The translations under genes were made by a program, and so were the position numbers. From Sinohyriopsis cumingii (taxonomy: Eukaryota; Mollusca; Bivalvia; Unionida; Unionidae): a stretch of 64,000 nt of DNA. Positions 33,620-46,667 of the stretch are shown here, piece by piece (the first letter of the stretch is position 1; every line of letters begins with the position of its first letter). The stretch spans positions 142,939,251 through 143,003,250 of the forward strand of contig CM068827.1 in assembly GCA_028554795.2 (NCBI GenBank), given 5' to 3'. Below the pieces are notes generated by a model. The model made no database searches. It was not told the origin of the DNA and was given only the letters and a program-made list of their open reading frames with translations.

Positions 33620-35054
33620 TTATCAGTATTTGAACTTGAATAATTTATTTTATTAATTAATCATTAGCCACATTTATTGCCATCCCTGCCATAGAAACGG
33701 AATGATAAAACCTATCGAGGACCAGACGGTTGTGAAAATCTTCAGTTAGCTTCCTCTTTTAAATACCACGTGGGCGTGTAAATACCTTGCTAACCAGCAA
33801 GACTGAGATGCGACGACAAAAATGATTGTTTTTTTGATCATAAAAATGGCTTTCCTTATGAAACAAATAATAAACTTTTTGCTAGATCCAGTCAGCTTTT
33901 GCATGAATCAATAATTGTATTTCACTTGCATTTTCTATCAATGTAAAACAATGTTCGAAATTTTATTGGGTTTATAGCATATGTCTGGTATATCGCCTGA
34001 TCTTCGTCTGCCAGAAAACCCATTTATGCATACAAATTAAAATGCACCCTGTCACTAACCAGATGGGGAACGAGTTGTTGACGCTAACCTTTCTTTTAAC
34101 ACTCTCTGTATCCTTGGACCATGAAAATAAAGGATATTGGATCCTAGTGTTGATGCCTGTGAGAGCAGTGTGCTCTAGTGTTTATATCTGTTACTAAATT
34201 TTTTATGTATACTTTATGGATGGAGACAGTTTACGGACAACTGATATACGTGACAAGGACGTCTACTTCGCAAACTGATGTCAAAATATTCCAAGAATGA
34301 TTCGTGCATGTGCTATTGGAATATCTAGATACCTATCAGTCCGAACTTTGATGAACAATCCAACATATTTCCGTAGCAGCACTTGCTTTAAAATTCTAAT
34401 GACTCAAACTCATTTTAGTCACTTATCAAAAAAAAAAAACCATAGGTAAGAGCAATAGCAAAACTAGTTTTGTTTAGCGAAACGCAGTTTGGCACGGTTC
34501 CTTATATCATAAGAAAAGTATACTTAGTATGACAGAAACATCATTGTCGAAAAGTGCTAGATGATGTGAGAGATAACCACTCTTTATTGTTCTTTAAGTT
34601 GTCGTTATCTAGGAGATGATCGACCACGGTGTTATTGTCCGGATCAAATAAACAATAAAGTAAAATATGAAATTAATGGATGGAATAAGTGATCTGAGCA
34701 GAGTTATAAAATAGAACAAGAGACGCCCCCGTATGAAAAATATAACAATAGAATCAATATCATGCACATAAATTAAATAGAGTTGTAAAATTCATTTAGC
34801 CGTTCTCTTAAACTGTTATCGAACGGGCTCTAATTAAAATTCATTCACTCACCAAACAGAGCATGTACCATCTTTTGCTGTCAGCAATTTATTGCGAACC
34901 TAGCGCATGCGTCAATCTTAATGTTTGCGTGTCATGATGACCACGACATAATGTACAGTGAAGGTATCAACAAAAACGTGTACCATTACAATCCTGTCTT
35001 TGTTTCAGAAGGTAAGAACGAAAATTAACAACAGCATATGTAGGTAATATTTCA
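33620..35054. other. Non-coding middle of unit 2
   Basis: No convincing match to unit 1 and no ORF with motifs. The piece 34,585-34,770 weakly resembles 1,095-1,240 (gttatctag.agatgat, tgagc.aga, acaag). Both could be remnants of one dispersed repeat. Confidence 0.3.
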
Positions 35055-35106
35055 GGAAATAAGAAAGAAGAGGTGGACGGAAACCTAAATGTGAAAATCC
35101 ATTTAA

Positions 35107-35355
35107 ACTCGGAAGGAACATAAACAGTTATGTGTAGGACTGAATCGAGCTAAGTATAGATATGGAAGGGGGCAAAAGCAATTGAATCATCACATGGAGA
35201 GAAAGAAAAAAGAACTGCATTGGAAGCATTATAATGCAAATATGTTCAATAATATGAAGAAAGCGTGGAAGTCAAGGAAGGACATTGAACGGATATTTCT
35301 TGCAGCGACGGAGAGCTATTTAAGGGAGATCTTAAGAGTTCAGTTGCAAGAATGA
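35107..35355 (+). other. Coding-like remnant, 82 codons, basic protein, unassigned
   Basis: An uninterrupted frame between two stops with strongly protein-like composition: LNRAKYRYGRGQKQLNHHM, KELHWKHYNANMFNNMKKAW and IERIFLAATESYLREIL. A different frame just upstream (35,068-35,145) reads RGGRKPKCENPFKLGRNIN, an AT-hook-like run. The two could be parts of one old coding sequence joined through an indel. I do not recognise the family. Nothing equivalent is seen in unit 1. Confidence 0.35.
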
Positions 35356-35809
35356 TATAGAGCTTAATAATATGTTAAAATCGACTCAGGTAATTAAATA
35401 AAAAAAACCTGGACAACTATTGAGAATAGATTATAGAAGGCATGCTAAGAAAGCGTTGAAATGGGCAAAACTGTAGAGTGGAAGGGTCAAAGTGTAGATT
35501 GTAGTTGAAGTACTTAAATGAGGAGATAAACTATAGTGGTCGTCAGCTGCGGACACTATAAGTTTTGACCAACACAAAAATAATTGTATAATTAAGTAAT
35601 TTAGTCAGTCAGTTAAGACACAAGTGAATATTTTTTCAGACAGTCGTGATTTCGCGAATCTCAAGGAAACACCTCATGTGGATCTCCATTACGTCTAATG
35701 ATTTAGAATCATACTCAAACTCTCTTGATGAATTACTTGAAGAATCTTTCCTATGCAGAAAACACATGAATTGCAAATTTAGGAATCTTCAGTATTGACA
35801 AAGTTTTCA

Positions 35810-36070
35810 TTGCAATTAGGAATCTACCCTAGGCAAAAAGTTCATTCACTGCAATTAGGATTCTACCCTAGGCAAAAAGTTCATTCACTGCAATTAGGAA
35901 TCTACCCTAGGCAAAAAGTTCATTCACTGCAATTAGGAATCTACCCTAGGCAAAAAGTTCATTCACTGCAATAAAGGAATCTACCCTAGGCAAAAAGTTC
36001 ATTCACTGCAATTAGGAATCTACTCTAGGCAAAAAGTTCATTCACTGCAATAAAGGAATCTTTCTTATGC
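35810..36070 (+). repeat. Tandem array, 39-40 bp unit, about 6.5 copies
   Basis: Unit aggcaaaaagttcattcact plus gcaattaggaatctaccct. Two copies carry gcaataaagg (40 bp). Degenerate copies continue to about 36,200. Confidence 0.95.
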
Positions 36071-36307
36071 AAACGTTTTAATTGCAATAAATTAATCTTC
36101 ATTATGTACAAACAAATTTCACTGCAAATAAGAAATTCTCTATGAAAGTTCTTATTGCAATAAAGAAATCATCCCTATGCAAACAGCTTCAATTTCAATA
36201 AACGAGTTATATGACTATAAATTCATATACCTAAATCTAAGAGGTAAAACGAAAATGCAGATTACTTGACGCGCAGTTTCAGGAGTATATCATGTAAAAT
36301 GATAATG

Positions 36308-36458
<151 letters not shown>

Positions 36459-36789
36459 AAGTAATGCCTCGTATTGCTCTAAGGCACTATTTCCGATGCC
36501 AAACAACATAAATCGATTACAAGAATACTGAAAAAGATCACAATTTTGAATCCTTCTTCTATAGTACTGGGAAAGGTACAAAGTAAAAGTGAAGTTTTAT
36601 ATAACATTAGATACAAGTGGACGCCGGTCTATCATTGTTTTCAATCTTACTAATAACTGTAACGTCTATCTTACGTTCCTGTCAATTAACGTCAAGTTGG
36701 TTCAAGTTAATGCGAATCCGTCTAAGATTATAAAAAGCGCGGCAATTAGTGTACACATTAATAAGAAGGTACATATCAGTCATCTTGAG

Positions 36790-37903
36790 TAGTCCTGCAA
36801 TATAAGATATCGACCCTGATATTTATGATTTGGTGGTGGAGGCATTAGAGCCAGAATAACGATTTGACCTTGATTCAAAATTGGTAGCAGCCACGCAAAT
36901 AAGTTCTATTTTTATTTTAAAATGGTTGGTTGTTGTCTAGGTCATGATGGGACAAGGTGATTAAGAAGTAAATATTTTTTACATTTTATTTCTTAGAGTA
37001 AAATGATTGGTTTTCATCAGGGTCATGTCAGGCGTACGTATTATAAACACTATCACGTGACCCCCTTTTTCGATTTCGCAACTTGGGGATTTTCGAAACT
37101 GAGTTTCAGAATATGATATAACCTTCCATTTTAGAGAAATAATCTGAGTTGGGCTATTACACTGGAAAATGACTGTTTTGCCGTTTGGAGTTATTTCAAA
37201 TATCTTGGATTCAAAAGGATTAATTCCTTATTTAACTGGAGATATACGTGTGCTCATAAGAAAATCTTCAACAAAGACAGCTCTTTTAGAACAAATTTCG
37301 GATTTCCGAAACCGGAGTGATATTTCTTGTTTATGCAAGGAATTGTATAGTTCAACACACTACAGGTTACAGAATACGTCATCGTCTTCCATCAATGATT
37401 CTTCGTCGGGACTTGAACTTGAAATAATTAGAACATTTTATTATTAGGACTTCTAAACTTTTATTCGTGGATTATTCTTGAATTAGTTTTGGATTTGATT
37501 CTAAAAACCGTAAGTTCATATTTTTTTCATTTTTACAGTATTTTTCCAGGGTAATAAATTATTATATTTTTCAAAGCTTGTTGTTTTCACTCTTTATTGT
37601 GCTACAGTTTATTCGAGCCTAAACACATAACATAAGAGAAAAAAGGTCCATTTGCTTGTGAGAGAAATTGAATTTATAAGAAAAAAGACATCTGAGAAAG
37701 TAAAGCCTAATAAAACATTATGACTTTAATTTGTAGAAAAGCGACAGTATGGGTTGCCCAGTGTGAGATATTCCTGAAACTTTGATTTCTCGTTACGATC
37801 TTAGTCGCCATCAAAACACGCTACACAGCGCCGTTATTTAGACAGTAAGACCTCTCCCTCCTAAATATAAATATCAGGGTCGAGGTATTACATTGCAGGA
37901 CTA
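36790..37903. mobile_element. TIR DNA transposon, 1,110 bp, TA target-site duplication, non-autonomous
   Basis: The element (36,792-37,901) starts gtcctgcaatataagatatc and its other end, read in reverse complement, starts gtcctgcaatgtaatacctc. Both continue cgaccctgatatttat, giving 35-bp terminal inverted repeats with four mismatches. TA stands directly outside each end. Unit 1 (about 23,180) has the uninserted sequence. A 92-codon frame inside (37,169-37,447) has no transposase motif. TA duplication suggests a Tc1/mariner-like mobiliser, but the TIR is not one I recognise, and other TA-targeting families are possible. Confidence 0.85.
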
Positions 37904-38390
37904 TCATCTTGTGTATATGATGGACGAAGCCTAATCCGTTGCACGTCAAAAGGATACTATAATGAAAGTGGAACGCAAAGCAATATGTATTATAACTATA
38001 TATTATAGCTTAATATTCAACCAGAGTGATGTTTGAGGTCCTCGTAGGTTGCTTTGACTTAGAAATGGCTCGACCACGAGACAGGTGCGTGGAAGTCATT
38101 GACTTACACAGCGAAAATGTCAAGGATCTATACCTGATGTATGTTGCTCTATAACATCATAGACTAGCCATAGTAGCTTTTTGCGTGTCATCATCTTTTG
38201 TATTTTATGCCCAAAGGCTTTTGTGACCGGAACTGATAACGAGGACAGAGACTGTCAGAGAATTCTGGCTTGAGTCTATATTTAAGTTGGATATTCGTAC
38301 AAGACTACATCAAGTCGTTACAAACTGCATACAATTCGCATAAATACCCATGTCGGTAGCTTCCCATGAGTTCGTAGTTCTTAGCTAAGG

Positions 38391-38475
38391 TTTTCGGGTT
38401 GTTTGGGCACCCGTTATACACAGCGCCATGTCTAGTCAGTCTATCATGCGCTGAGAAATGTGTTAAACCAAACAA
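38391..38475 (+). mobile_element. SINE 3'-end remnant predating the duplication
   Basis: ggttttcgggttgtttgggc, then cgccatgtctag, ctatcatgcgctgagaaatg and gttaaacc, follows the 3' domain of the SINE at 10.9 kb. The distal part is also present in unit 1 (25,442-25,480), where the LINE-derived insertion begins inside it. This copy is therefore older than the segmental duplication. Confidence 0.6.
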
Positions 38476-40275
38476 ATATTGTATAATAGTGTTCTATGTA
38501 TGACAATACTAAAGCTGCATCTGAAAGTGTAGGTCTTGCAATATGCGATCTTCAGACCGTCGAATCCCATAGCCTGTAGGTGTTTATTGTCTCGTTAATT
38601 ATGTACGATATCAAGAATTGCCAAATTACTGTACAAGGTTCCAGCTCTAATTATATCGATCTCTACATGAGTTGAGTTGCTGAAAAGTATGTCCTAAGAC
38701 CATGTACAACGTCCCAGTTCCATCCGAGCAGCGTCTGGTGTTAAGCCACAGTATGCAGCTGATAATAATGCTAGAAAATGAAAGCGGATGACACAGTAGT
38801 TGTTCAGTGGAAGTACATATCACTGCGCAATATAGACGTTTAAGCAAGGAAATTGCATGAAACAAATCAGCATTTTTTAAAATTAATTCAGCATTTTTTT
38901 TTGGTCAACATCTGTGGATCTGAGCTGTCGTCAATATAGTTGAAAGTCAAACAGCTGATATCAAGAAAACCATTCTACATGACCACCTGTGTGCCTGAGA
39001 GGACCTTGAAGGTCTTGAAGCTGCAAATAAAAGAAATGAAAAAACGAAGGCGTGTCTATATACGTACATCAAATTAGAGCACTGATGAGGGATCACTCTC
39101 TTGTAGCTCTTCTAACTCGTCAATTGGGAGGCACTACCGCTTGAATGTGATTAACAATATTCATATCTCAGATTTCATATCACAAATACAAATTTCCTAG
39201 ATTTCATATTGCACTAAAATACTAAAAAATGATTTTAGTTTTCCTCGATATGTTAAAACAATAAGTACGCAGACCACATTTTACCGACGCCTTACCACTT
39301 CAATACCAGTAAATTTTGGATTATATTTGCTAAAATTTTAATTTGCAACTATTGCACGCTGAATAAGGTGTACAATCAACACTCTTATTTATTGCAGTAG
39401 ATGTGTATTAAATTGTGAAAGTTAGCAAATATTTGGTATAGGACTATAGGTTACTCATTTGCCAATAGTAACGTTTTAGAATACATGAATGTATGTAGGT
39501 TCAAGTCATGCATATGCAGAAATGGAGTTTCAGGTTCAAAGTTCGCGCAGGTTAGGATGTTTTTCTGTACATGAATTGATAATTCATATTCTCTTTTTTT
39601 CGAAACTAAGTAATAAAAAAAGAGTAAAACTAAGCAAGTTTTGTAAACTTCAACAAATAATTTATTTCGCATGAATACAAAATAAAATTTGAAAAGATCT
39701 TACAGTAATGCGAATTAAATTCCAAAAAGTCCATAAAGTTCTATTTCTATTTATCTAATATTTTTAGAATAATTGTTCCAAGTCAATTACAATCTTGAAA
39801 GTGCTTATGTGCCAATAGCCTGGAAAAGTTTTGACGTGCTAACAGTCTTGATGCATCACAATTGTATCATCCAAAATGTCTCTAAATAAATTCACAATAA
39901 TCCCAAAGTAGTTTTTTAGTCCGAAATTGTGATTGAGCACTTTGTAATTCCAGTGAATATAAATTAATAAATCTTCTCAAATTAAAACTGAACACAAATA
40001 TAAGACTGATTCCACTAGTTCGGATGTTGAATTATGAATGAGTAATTCTAAAAAAAACAACCATAATAAAGAACATAGTCACAATATGAGGATGAGGGTA
40101 ATCCTATTGGAAATTTCAATCAAACTGTAAAAACAATTTCCTTTCTGGGATCTTACAAGTTCAGATTGAAGGCTGTATCTAGAATTCAAAACCAAGTGAA
40201 AAAGTATACCTAGAAATAATAGTATCTTAATATATATTTTACAACCATCTACAACAATTAACTATTTACAGTGCA

Positions 40276-41990
40276 ACAGAAAGAACCGAAACCAACAAAT
40301 CTGAGTTAAGTTTAACAAATGATATTTTCCCTACAAAACAAGGTGAAATCTCAAACTACAGTTACAAATTGTGAAATAAATCTCAAATAATCCCAAAGCT
40401 TTCAAGACAGTGTGTTTTTACTATTTTTATAAAGCTTAGCAAATAAGATTTAGGAGAAAGATTTTGTGCATCATGTCTGGTGGATTATAACACAATAGTT
40501 CCTTCATGTATTTATTAGAAGAAACGGTTAATGGTGGTTTATTAAGACTTGTACAAGCGTTTGAGAAAGTGCATCACCATAAAAACGAAAACTGAATTAT
40601 TCGTCTTAAAAATTTGATGCATCGTGAGTGATTATATATGTGGGTGTTATTTTATTGTACGTTCAATAGCATGTCGGAATCTGTGAATGCTCAGAAGTTT
40701 TTGAGAAAATAAACAGTTCAGTAAACATCATTTTTTTATGACATTTCTGGCCATAAAAAATCACATAATGGTTAAGATTAAAATACATATTTCAATATTT
40801 CATGATTCAATATTTCCTTTTCTCTCATGTTGCCCTGCTTGGTGTGCATTCATTTACATCAATTAAATTTATGCTTCTTCCTAAATGTCTATCGAGCCAT
40901 AGCACATGGATTTCATGTCTGCACAAACAAGTTAAAAATATGCCTGCAGCTTAAAGTACATTCAGTATAGTATGAGTGTAACAACGTCTATATGGAAGAG
41001 CAATTTACTTATTGCGTCGTATATAAATCTAATATATGCCATTTCCCCTGTCTGCACAAACATGTCAAGAAGTAGATAAGCTAGCACTTTGCTTACAAAA
41101 CAGATCTGTCCGACTACACATTTGCGCAAGATTAATTTGTTTTATGGTTACTGAGAACAATTGTAATTTGATATATTTTCATTCAGAATAAAATTATAAG
41201 TATGGCTTGCGTAGACACCAACAAATTTTCAGCTCTGTGTATATCACAAATATGCGCATGTCACTGCAGGATTAATATGAACGGGGTGAATCTTTCCATG
41301 AATGCTCTTTTCTGGGGACGATAGTTCAGCATTTCTATTTGGACAGAGACACGTTATCGCTTGTTGAAGTAGGGCAAGTGTTGCACAGGTATGTTTTCCA
41401 CCTACGTGTGCTGATGTTAGTGAAGGATGGGAAGATATGGACTTCTTATTTATCCATATGATTCAATGGGAAAGTAATGATTCCTTTTGTTATTGCTCAG
41501 TTTCACAATATCGGCATGTATTTTGTTCCATAACGATTTAAAGAGCGCCCCCCCCCCCATGATGAACTAACGGCGACAAGTTTTGCTTTAACTTTGAGAG
41601 ATAAGGGTCAATAGTTTTCCGATATTTAAATAAACCTTGTGAGATAAGGACTAATACTTTTCATATATTTGGATAAATTGATATACTATACATGTGCACA
41701 CGGCACTTTGAAATAAATATTGAACATTAGTCTGTTTCTTTGAATTGTATAATGTATATAACAATATTCAAAGACATGTACATTTCAAATATTTAACAAT
41801 TTCATCAGAATGTATATTTTGTTTTTGTATCTGTTTAGTTTGATTTTATTTTTATTTGCTTATTAGATTGCTGCTAGATTTCTGCTGGAAGCTAAACAGT
41901 AGTTTTGTAAGTTTTCCCACTGCACGATGTTCAGGTTTTTATTACGTATTTTAGTAGCTTGAACGTTGTCCATAATTTTGGTGTTATCAA
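40276..41990. other. AT-rich non-coding stretch
   Basis: No repeat family, RNA or ORF with motifs. A poly-C run lies at about 41,548-41,560. Confidence 0.5.
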
Positions 41991-41997
41991 CCATGCG

Positions 41998-42140
41998 TCT
42001 GAAATAAATGAACCCACATTCTGAACAAACGCCGAAATTAAGGTACCCACATTCTGAACAAGCGCCGAAATAAATGTGCCCACGATCAGAAATAAATGTG
42101 CCCACATTCTGAAATAAACGTGCCCACAATCTAAACACAC
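41998..42140 (-). repeat. Short minisatellite around gtgcccacattctga
   Basis: Five to six irregular units of aaataaatgtgcccacattc with an inserted acaagcgccg in some. It gives a Cys-Gly-rich minus-strand frame (SECG repeats) that is most likely fortuitous. Confidence 0.7.
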
Positions 42141-45100
42141 GCCGGTAATTGATGTTTGATTTTGATCGTGATAGGAGCTGAATTATGTATTCTAACAGAT
42201 GAATGAACAAATTGCTAAGGTACTTTGATATGCAATTTAAGCAAGAATAATAATCAGTGAACAGTTTTAGTGTATTTAATTACACTCATTTAAAGCAGTT
42301 CTTTGACATCGTTATCACTAACAGAAAACAATATAAGCGAATTAAAAAGTTCCATCTAAGCGACAATTAGAGAATAATGAAATCAATGTGCATCTTCAAT
42401 TGCATAGATGAAGCATAAACATTAGTTAATGAATATGTGTATGAACCAAGATAGTGAATCTGGCTCATGACTCATCACCAGCACACCACCTATACAAATA
42501 AATCCGGTCAGTAATGCTGGGTTCTTTAAAAGATTATTTTTGTTATAACTAAGGTGTGGGAACATATGCTGTTGATAGCTGCACAATGAACTGGAATGAA
42601 CTAAAGCAACGGTAGGTGCAGTTTCATCCAGGGCAGTGTCGATACAAGCCCAAAAAGTTTCTGCAGCTGCAACTCTTCACTACGTTTTTTAAAGTTCCAT
42701 GTGGCGATATAAGCCAAATTTATTTTTTATTATTGGGGTGGGGCGGAGGGCATCGTAGTGTTTTGTACACTGAAGAGAGCACCTGACATCTTTAATCATA
42801 GGATATAAAATAACTGGAATATTTTCTGTTTATTTCGCTGGATGTTAACTGTTGAGCAAAGAGTGCACTGCATCGACTGAGAGCTCAGGTGTTTCAACCA
42901 TATTAATGGTAACATTTTACTTGTAAATGGAAGGGGTGTAGGTGCAGTAGCTTCCTTAGCGAGGTGCGAAAGGTGCAATTGCACCGGGCTCGCAAGCTGG
43001 GAGGGCGTGGGGAAATTTTGGATTTTGTTTAAAACAGGTTATAATTAAAGAGGACTATATAAAAATAAATTAGACTTTGAAAACAAGCCTGTATTGTTCT
43101 ACTAATATTTCATATATTTTCTTTAGTGATATAGAAATTATCTTCTGGGGGCCAGTTGTCCTCATTTTGCATCGGGCTCGCACAACTCTAAAACTGCCGC
43201 TGGTAGGTAAATACAAAATATTTTGTATTTATTGCATCCTCCAGATAAGAGGCATTCCTTTATTGCAGCTGGTTTTCTGTTCTTTCAAACCAGATGGAAC
43301 AGATGGAAAGTTTCTTTGAAGAACAGTGTACACGGCCATAACCTATGTTTCCGTTTATGTCAGGAATTGGTGTGAAAATACGGACAACTGCTGAAGAACT
43401 GGACGAACTTGTAGATCACGTCGTTGCATGACATGCTGATATTGAAGTTTTACATTTATTGCAGAGACATACATAATACAGAATTTCCCCCACTAATCAT
43501 TTTAATGTCTCGCCTTACCCTTTTCATATGCACGACACGGATAGTGCCCACGTAAAGAGACTTGATGCTTGTGCGGTGGCTAACGGGTCGGGGATATAAA
43601 GCTACCGGTAATTGCATATACGACATAAAACAGGTGATAAGCGTTCAGCAGATGTTTTAAATCGAGATAATTTTGACTTTCATGAGTTGTTATAAATCCA
43701 CATTTTGTGATGACATTTTCACTATAATATCAGGCCAGTTTATAAACATTTTAAGGACACGTTTCAGCGCTGTTCCACACATCTGCACCAAACATTTTCC
43801 TTCCCATCAGACAGAGACTTGTTGATCTTTAGTAGTTCTTGGATATGGCTTCTAGCTTTTCTAAAGTTTGTGCAATCAGCAAAAACTTTATTTATCTTTT
43901 AAATGATGTTATATATCACTTAATTGAAGGGAAATGCATAAAACAGGGTACGTAATTGACAGTTGCAACCGGAAAGCGTGGCATGTTTTTTCAAAGACCG
44001 ACTGTTATGCTCGTGTTTAAACTTCGGATATGGCCCTTAAAATAAAAATTTGCTGTCTAAACCTCGTACAATTATCGGAAATTTATTTAGATTCAATGAT
44101 ACCAGCATGGCTTCATTTAATGCAAAACCGATTAATGCATAAAAAAAACGAAGTAGGCTACGGAGATATTATCTGCCAATTGGACTACTGATGTCACAAC
44201 CGCCCCATGGACACGTGATTCATATACATAAATCATTTTCTCACAAACCTTCAAAGAAAGGATATACATGATAATACTATTTTGATTTTGGTTTTACATA
44301 TCGATGATATATCCAAGAGATTTACACAATAATAAGATGAAACACCCAAGACATATCACAGAATAATAAGATGCTACTTTCAAGAGATATCACAGACTAT
44401 TATATGCTCATTTTTTTCTCTGTTAACTTTACATTGTCAGAATCGTTCAGTATTTTACGATATTGCACACCTTCATATTGCACTCACGTGCAGGACACGT
44501 GTGCCCAATAGTGTATTAGGAACTACTTTGTAAACAAATCATGTACACTAGTGTAGCAGACGCTTTACGTTTTGGTTGATTAAGTTTGTTTCTGAATGAA
44601 CTAAAGCAGATGTTTCGTGGACTGCCACATACCAGCTGCTTTGCTACATTCTGTGTTAACATTTTTGATACAATGTTTCAGATTTTGGCAATAGACGCCA
44701 GATTTCATAAAATTACTGGGTACCTACAAATAACATGCAAGTTACAAGGCATATACTGTCTCCTTTAGCTGGTAAAAAGAATGGCAAATAATAAACTTAC
44801 AGTTTTACATCCTGAATTTCCTCAGAATGTACTTTCTTAGCTTTGCAAATCCGAATTACATGAGCCATGTCATGAGTTCTCAAGCTTGATTACACATTTC
44901 AAATTGTACTGTAATTTCGACTATATTTCAAGTTCAATTACAGCCTCCTTACTGCACTCAAAATGAAATACACTTTAAATTCAATAGCGTCTTTTTGGTC
45001 ATTGCAATTGAAAGACTTCATATTTTTCCCACGTCATGATTTCAAACATTCAATGACAGAACAGAAACACGCTTGCAGATGTCAACACGCTTCTCCCGAG

Positions 45101-45509
45101 CTGATTCAATCCGATGTATTTCATGTACAATTTTCACAGATGAATCCAGTCCATAATCACTAAATTTCGTAGAATAGACAAAAATACTAAAATCTATTCA
45201 TTCCAGATCAAATGGAAAAGTTGTTGCAATGCGCATTCATATACAATAGGACTCAAAATTTAAATTTTAAGTAGACGAAAACGCCATTTTTTATCGAAAA
45301 TTATGTCTAGGTCGCGACTAAGTTCAAATTTATCTGGGCGGAGTTATGTGTGCATTAATAATGTTGTTGTTGTGTAATGATGAATCTGTGCTTGTGTATT
45401 TATTTTGGAATACGGCATACATTCAATTACTTTGTTTCTTGTAGTGTATTTTATGTATATAAGTAAGTCTTTGGTAGAATAAGAAAATGAGCATATAATA
45501 AAAAGATTT
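42141..45509. other. Non-coding stretch
   Basis: Two short pieces share a phrase, gca(c/t)cgggctcgca (about 42,983 and 43,173), and may be remnants of a dispersed element. Otherwise nothing is recognised. Confidence 0.4.
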
Positions 45510-45623
45510 CTGCATTTGTATGGGAAAATATGAACTTGTTTTGTCGGATAGATATACTGCACTCACAAGGTCGTGCAGCACTCCATCCGAAAAACACGTT
45601 CATATTTTCCCATACAAATGCAG
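45510..45623. repeat. Near-perfect 40-bp inverted repeat with inner stem (long hairpin)
   Basis: Left arm 45,510-45,549 starts ctgcatttgtatgggaaaat. Right arm 45,585-45,623 is its reverse complement, with about three differences including a one-base bulge. The 35-bp loop has its own 6-bp stem, ctgcac/gtgcag (45,557-45,562 and 45,573-45,578). The whole could fold into a 114-nt hairpin. It may be a small foldback MITE or an RNA hairpin; no evidence decides between them. Confidence 0.85.
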
Positions 45624-46398
45624 TGAATAATAAATATTACAGTCAAAATTAATTTCGAGACGTAATATGAAGATCTGCGTTCATGAGGTAGACTCGCAAT
45701 TAAACAGCTTGTATTTAAGTTTCTTACAATATTTAGATATTGTCCTCTTTGGTAATTTTAAGATGTACAAATTCCATGCTTGTAATTTACGTATACCTGT
45801 GAAAATCATTCGCGACATGTCTCGAATAAACGCCAAGGTCACAAATTGTCGAAGTAGATGGTATACTGGAGGCCATATATTGGACAGATAGAATATAAAG
45901 AAGTCGGAATCTCAAGAACTCATAATACTATTTATCCTTTCTCAACAATCTACCTCCTTGGGAATAGTTTTATAAGCTACTGTCTTCTGTTAAAGTTTGT
46001 TTGGGATATATGTCTGTTTATGACATTTGAGAGGAAGTCGGTTATCTCATACTTTTGAACTGTACACGAAATAGGGGGATTATGACCATGTTGTTGAGAA
46101 TACGTGCGATGGAAAAACATCAATAGAGGCGTAGTAAATAGCAGTTTCAAGATAACACGATTTGGAGAGCTACAAAGTTTTCCAAGAAATATGTGTTTAC
46201 GTCGAGCAATCTCGGTTGTTATTCTTACTAGTCCTTGCATATGCTCGCCCATATCCAAGCGAATTTGTTCATTGAATTTCTTAATGTTTTGACAGTGAAA
46301 TACTGAAATTTGTTTACTTCATGGAGGTTTCTCGTTTGAACCGCTTTTCAGTGTCCGTTTGAACAATATTCACTTTTAGCAACCTCTTCATATATAAT
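45624..46398. other. Non-coding stretch
   Basis: Several overlapping ORFs of 62-93 codons on both strands; none has a recognisable motif. Confidence 0.4.
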
Positions 46399-46667
46399 TC
46401 AAACAGTGTTGTTGTTGTAGTGTTTAACGCCATTTTTTCAACACAAGATAGGCTATACATGGCGGCCAGTATAACTGGTGGAGGAAGAACCCGGGAAAAC
46501 TCCGGGAAAAACCACCGACCCACTAGAAACTATTGGCAGGCTTTCTCACATACCCACGTTAGCCGAGTCTGAGACTCGAACCCACGCAGACAGAGGTGAG
46601 ATGGCTGTGATACGGAACGGTGAGCGCTTTAGACCACTCGGATACTCGGGCCCCCCTCAAACAGTGT
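46399..46667 (-). mobile_element. tRNA-derived SINE, minus strand, with 11-bp target-site duplication
   Basis: Body about 46,410-46,656. Read on the minus strand it has the A-box region gtggtctaaagcgctc, B-box ggttcgagtc, ccgccatgtatagcctat and a tail seen here as gttgttgttg. The flanks are tcaaacagtgt on both sides, exactly. It belongs to the same family as the 10.9 kb copy and is well preserved. Confidence 0.95.

Noticed and set aside
42930-43215. hAT-like transposon ends suggested by two copies of gca(c/t)cgggctcgca
   Set aside because: The phrases are in the same orientation, not inverted, and no target-site duplication or transposase was seen.
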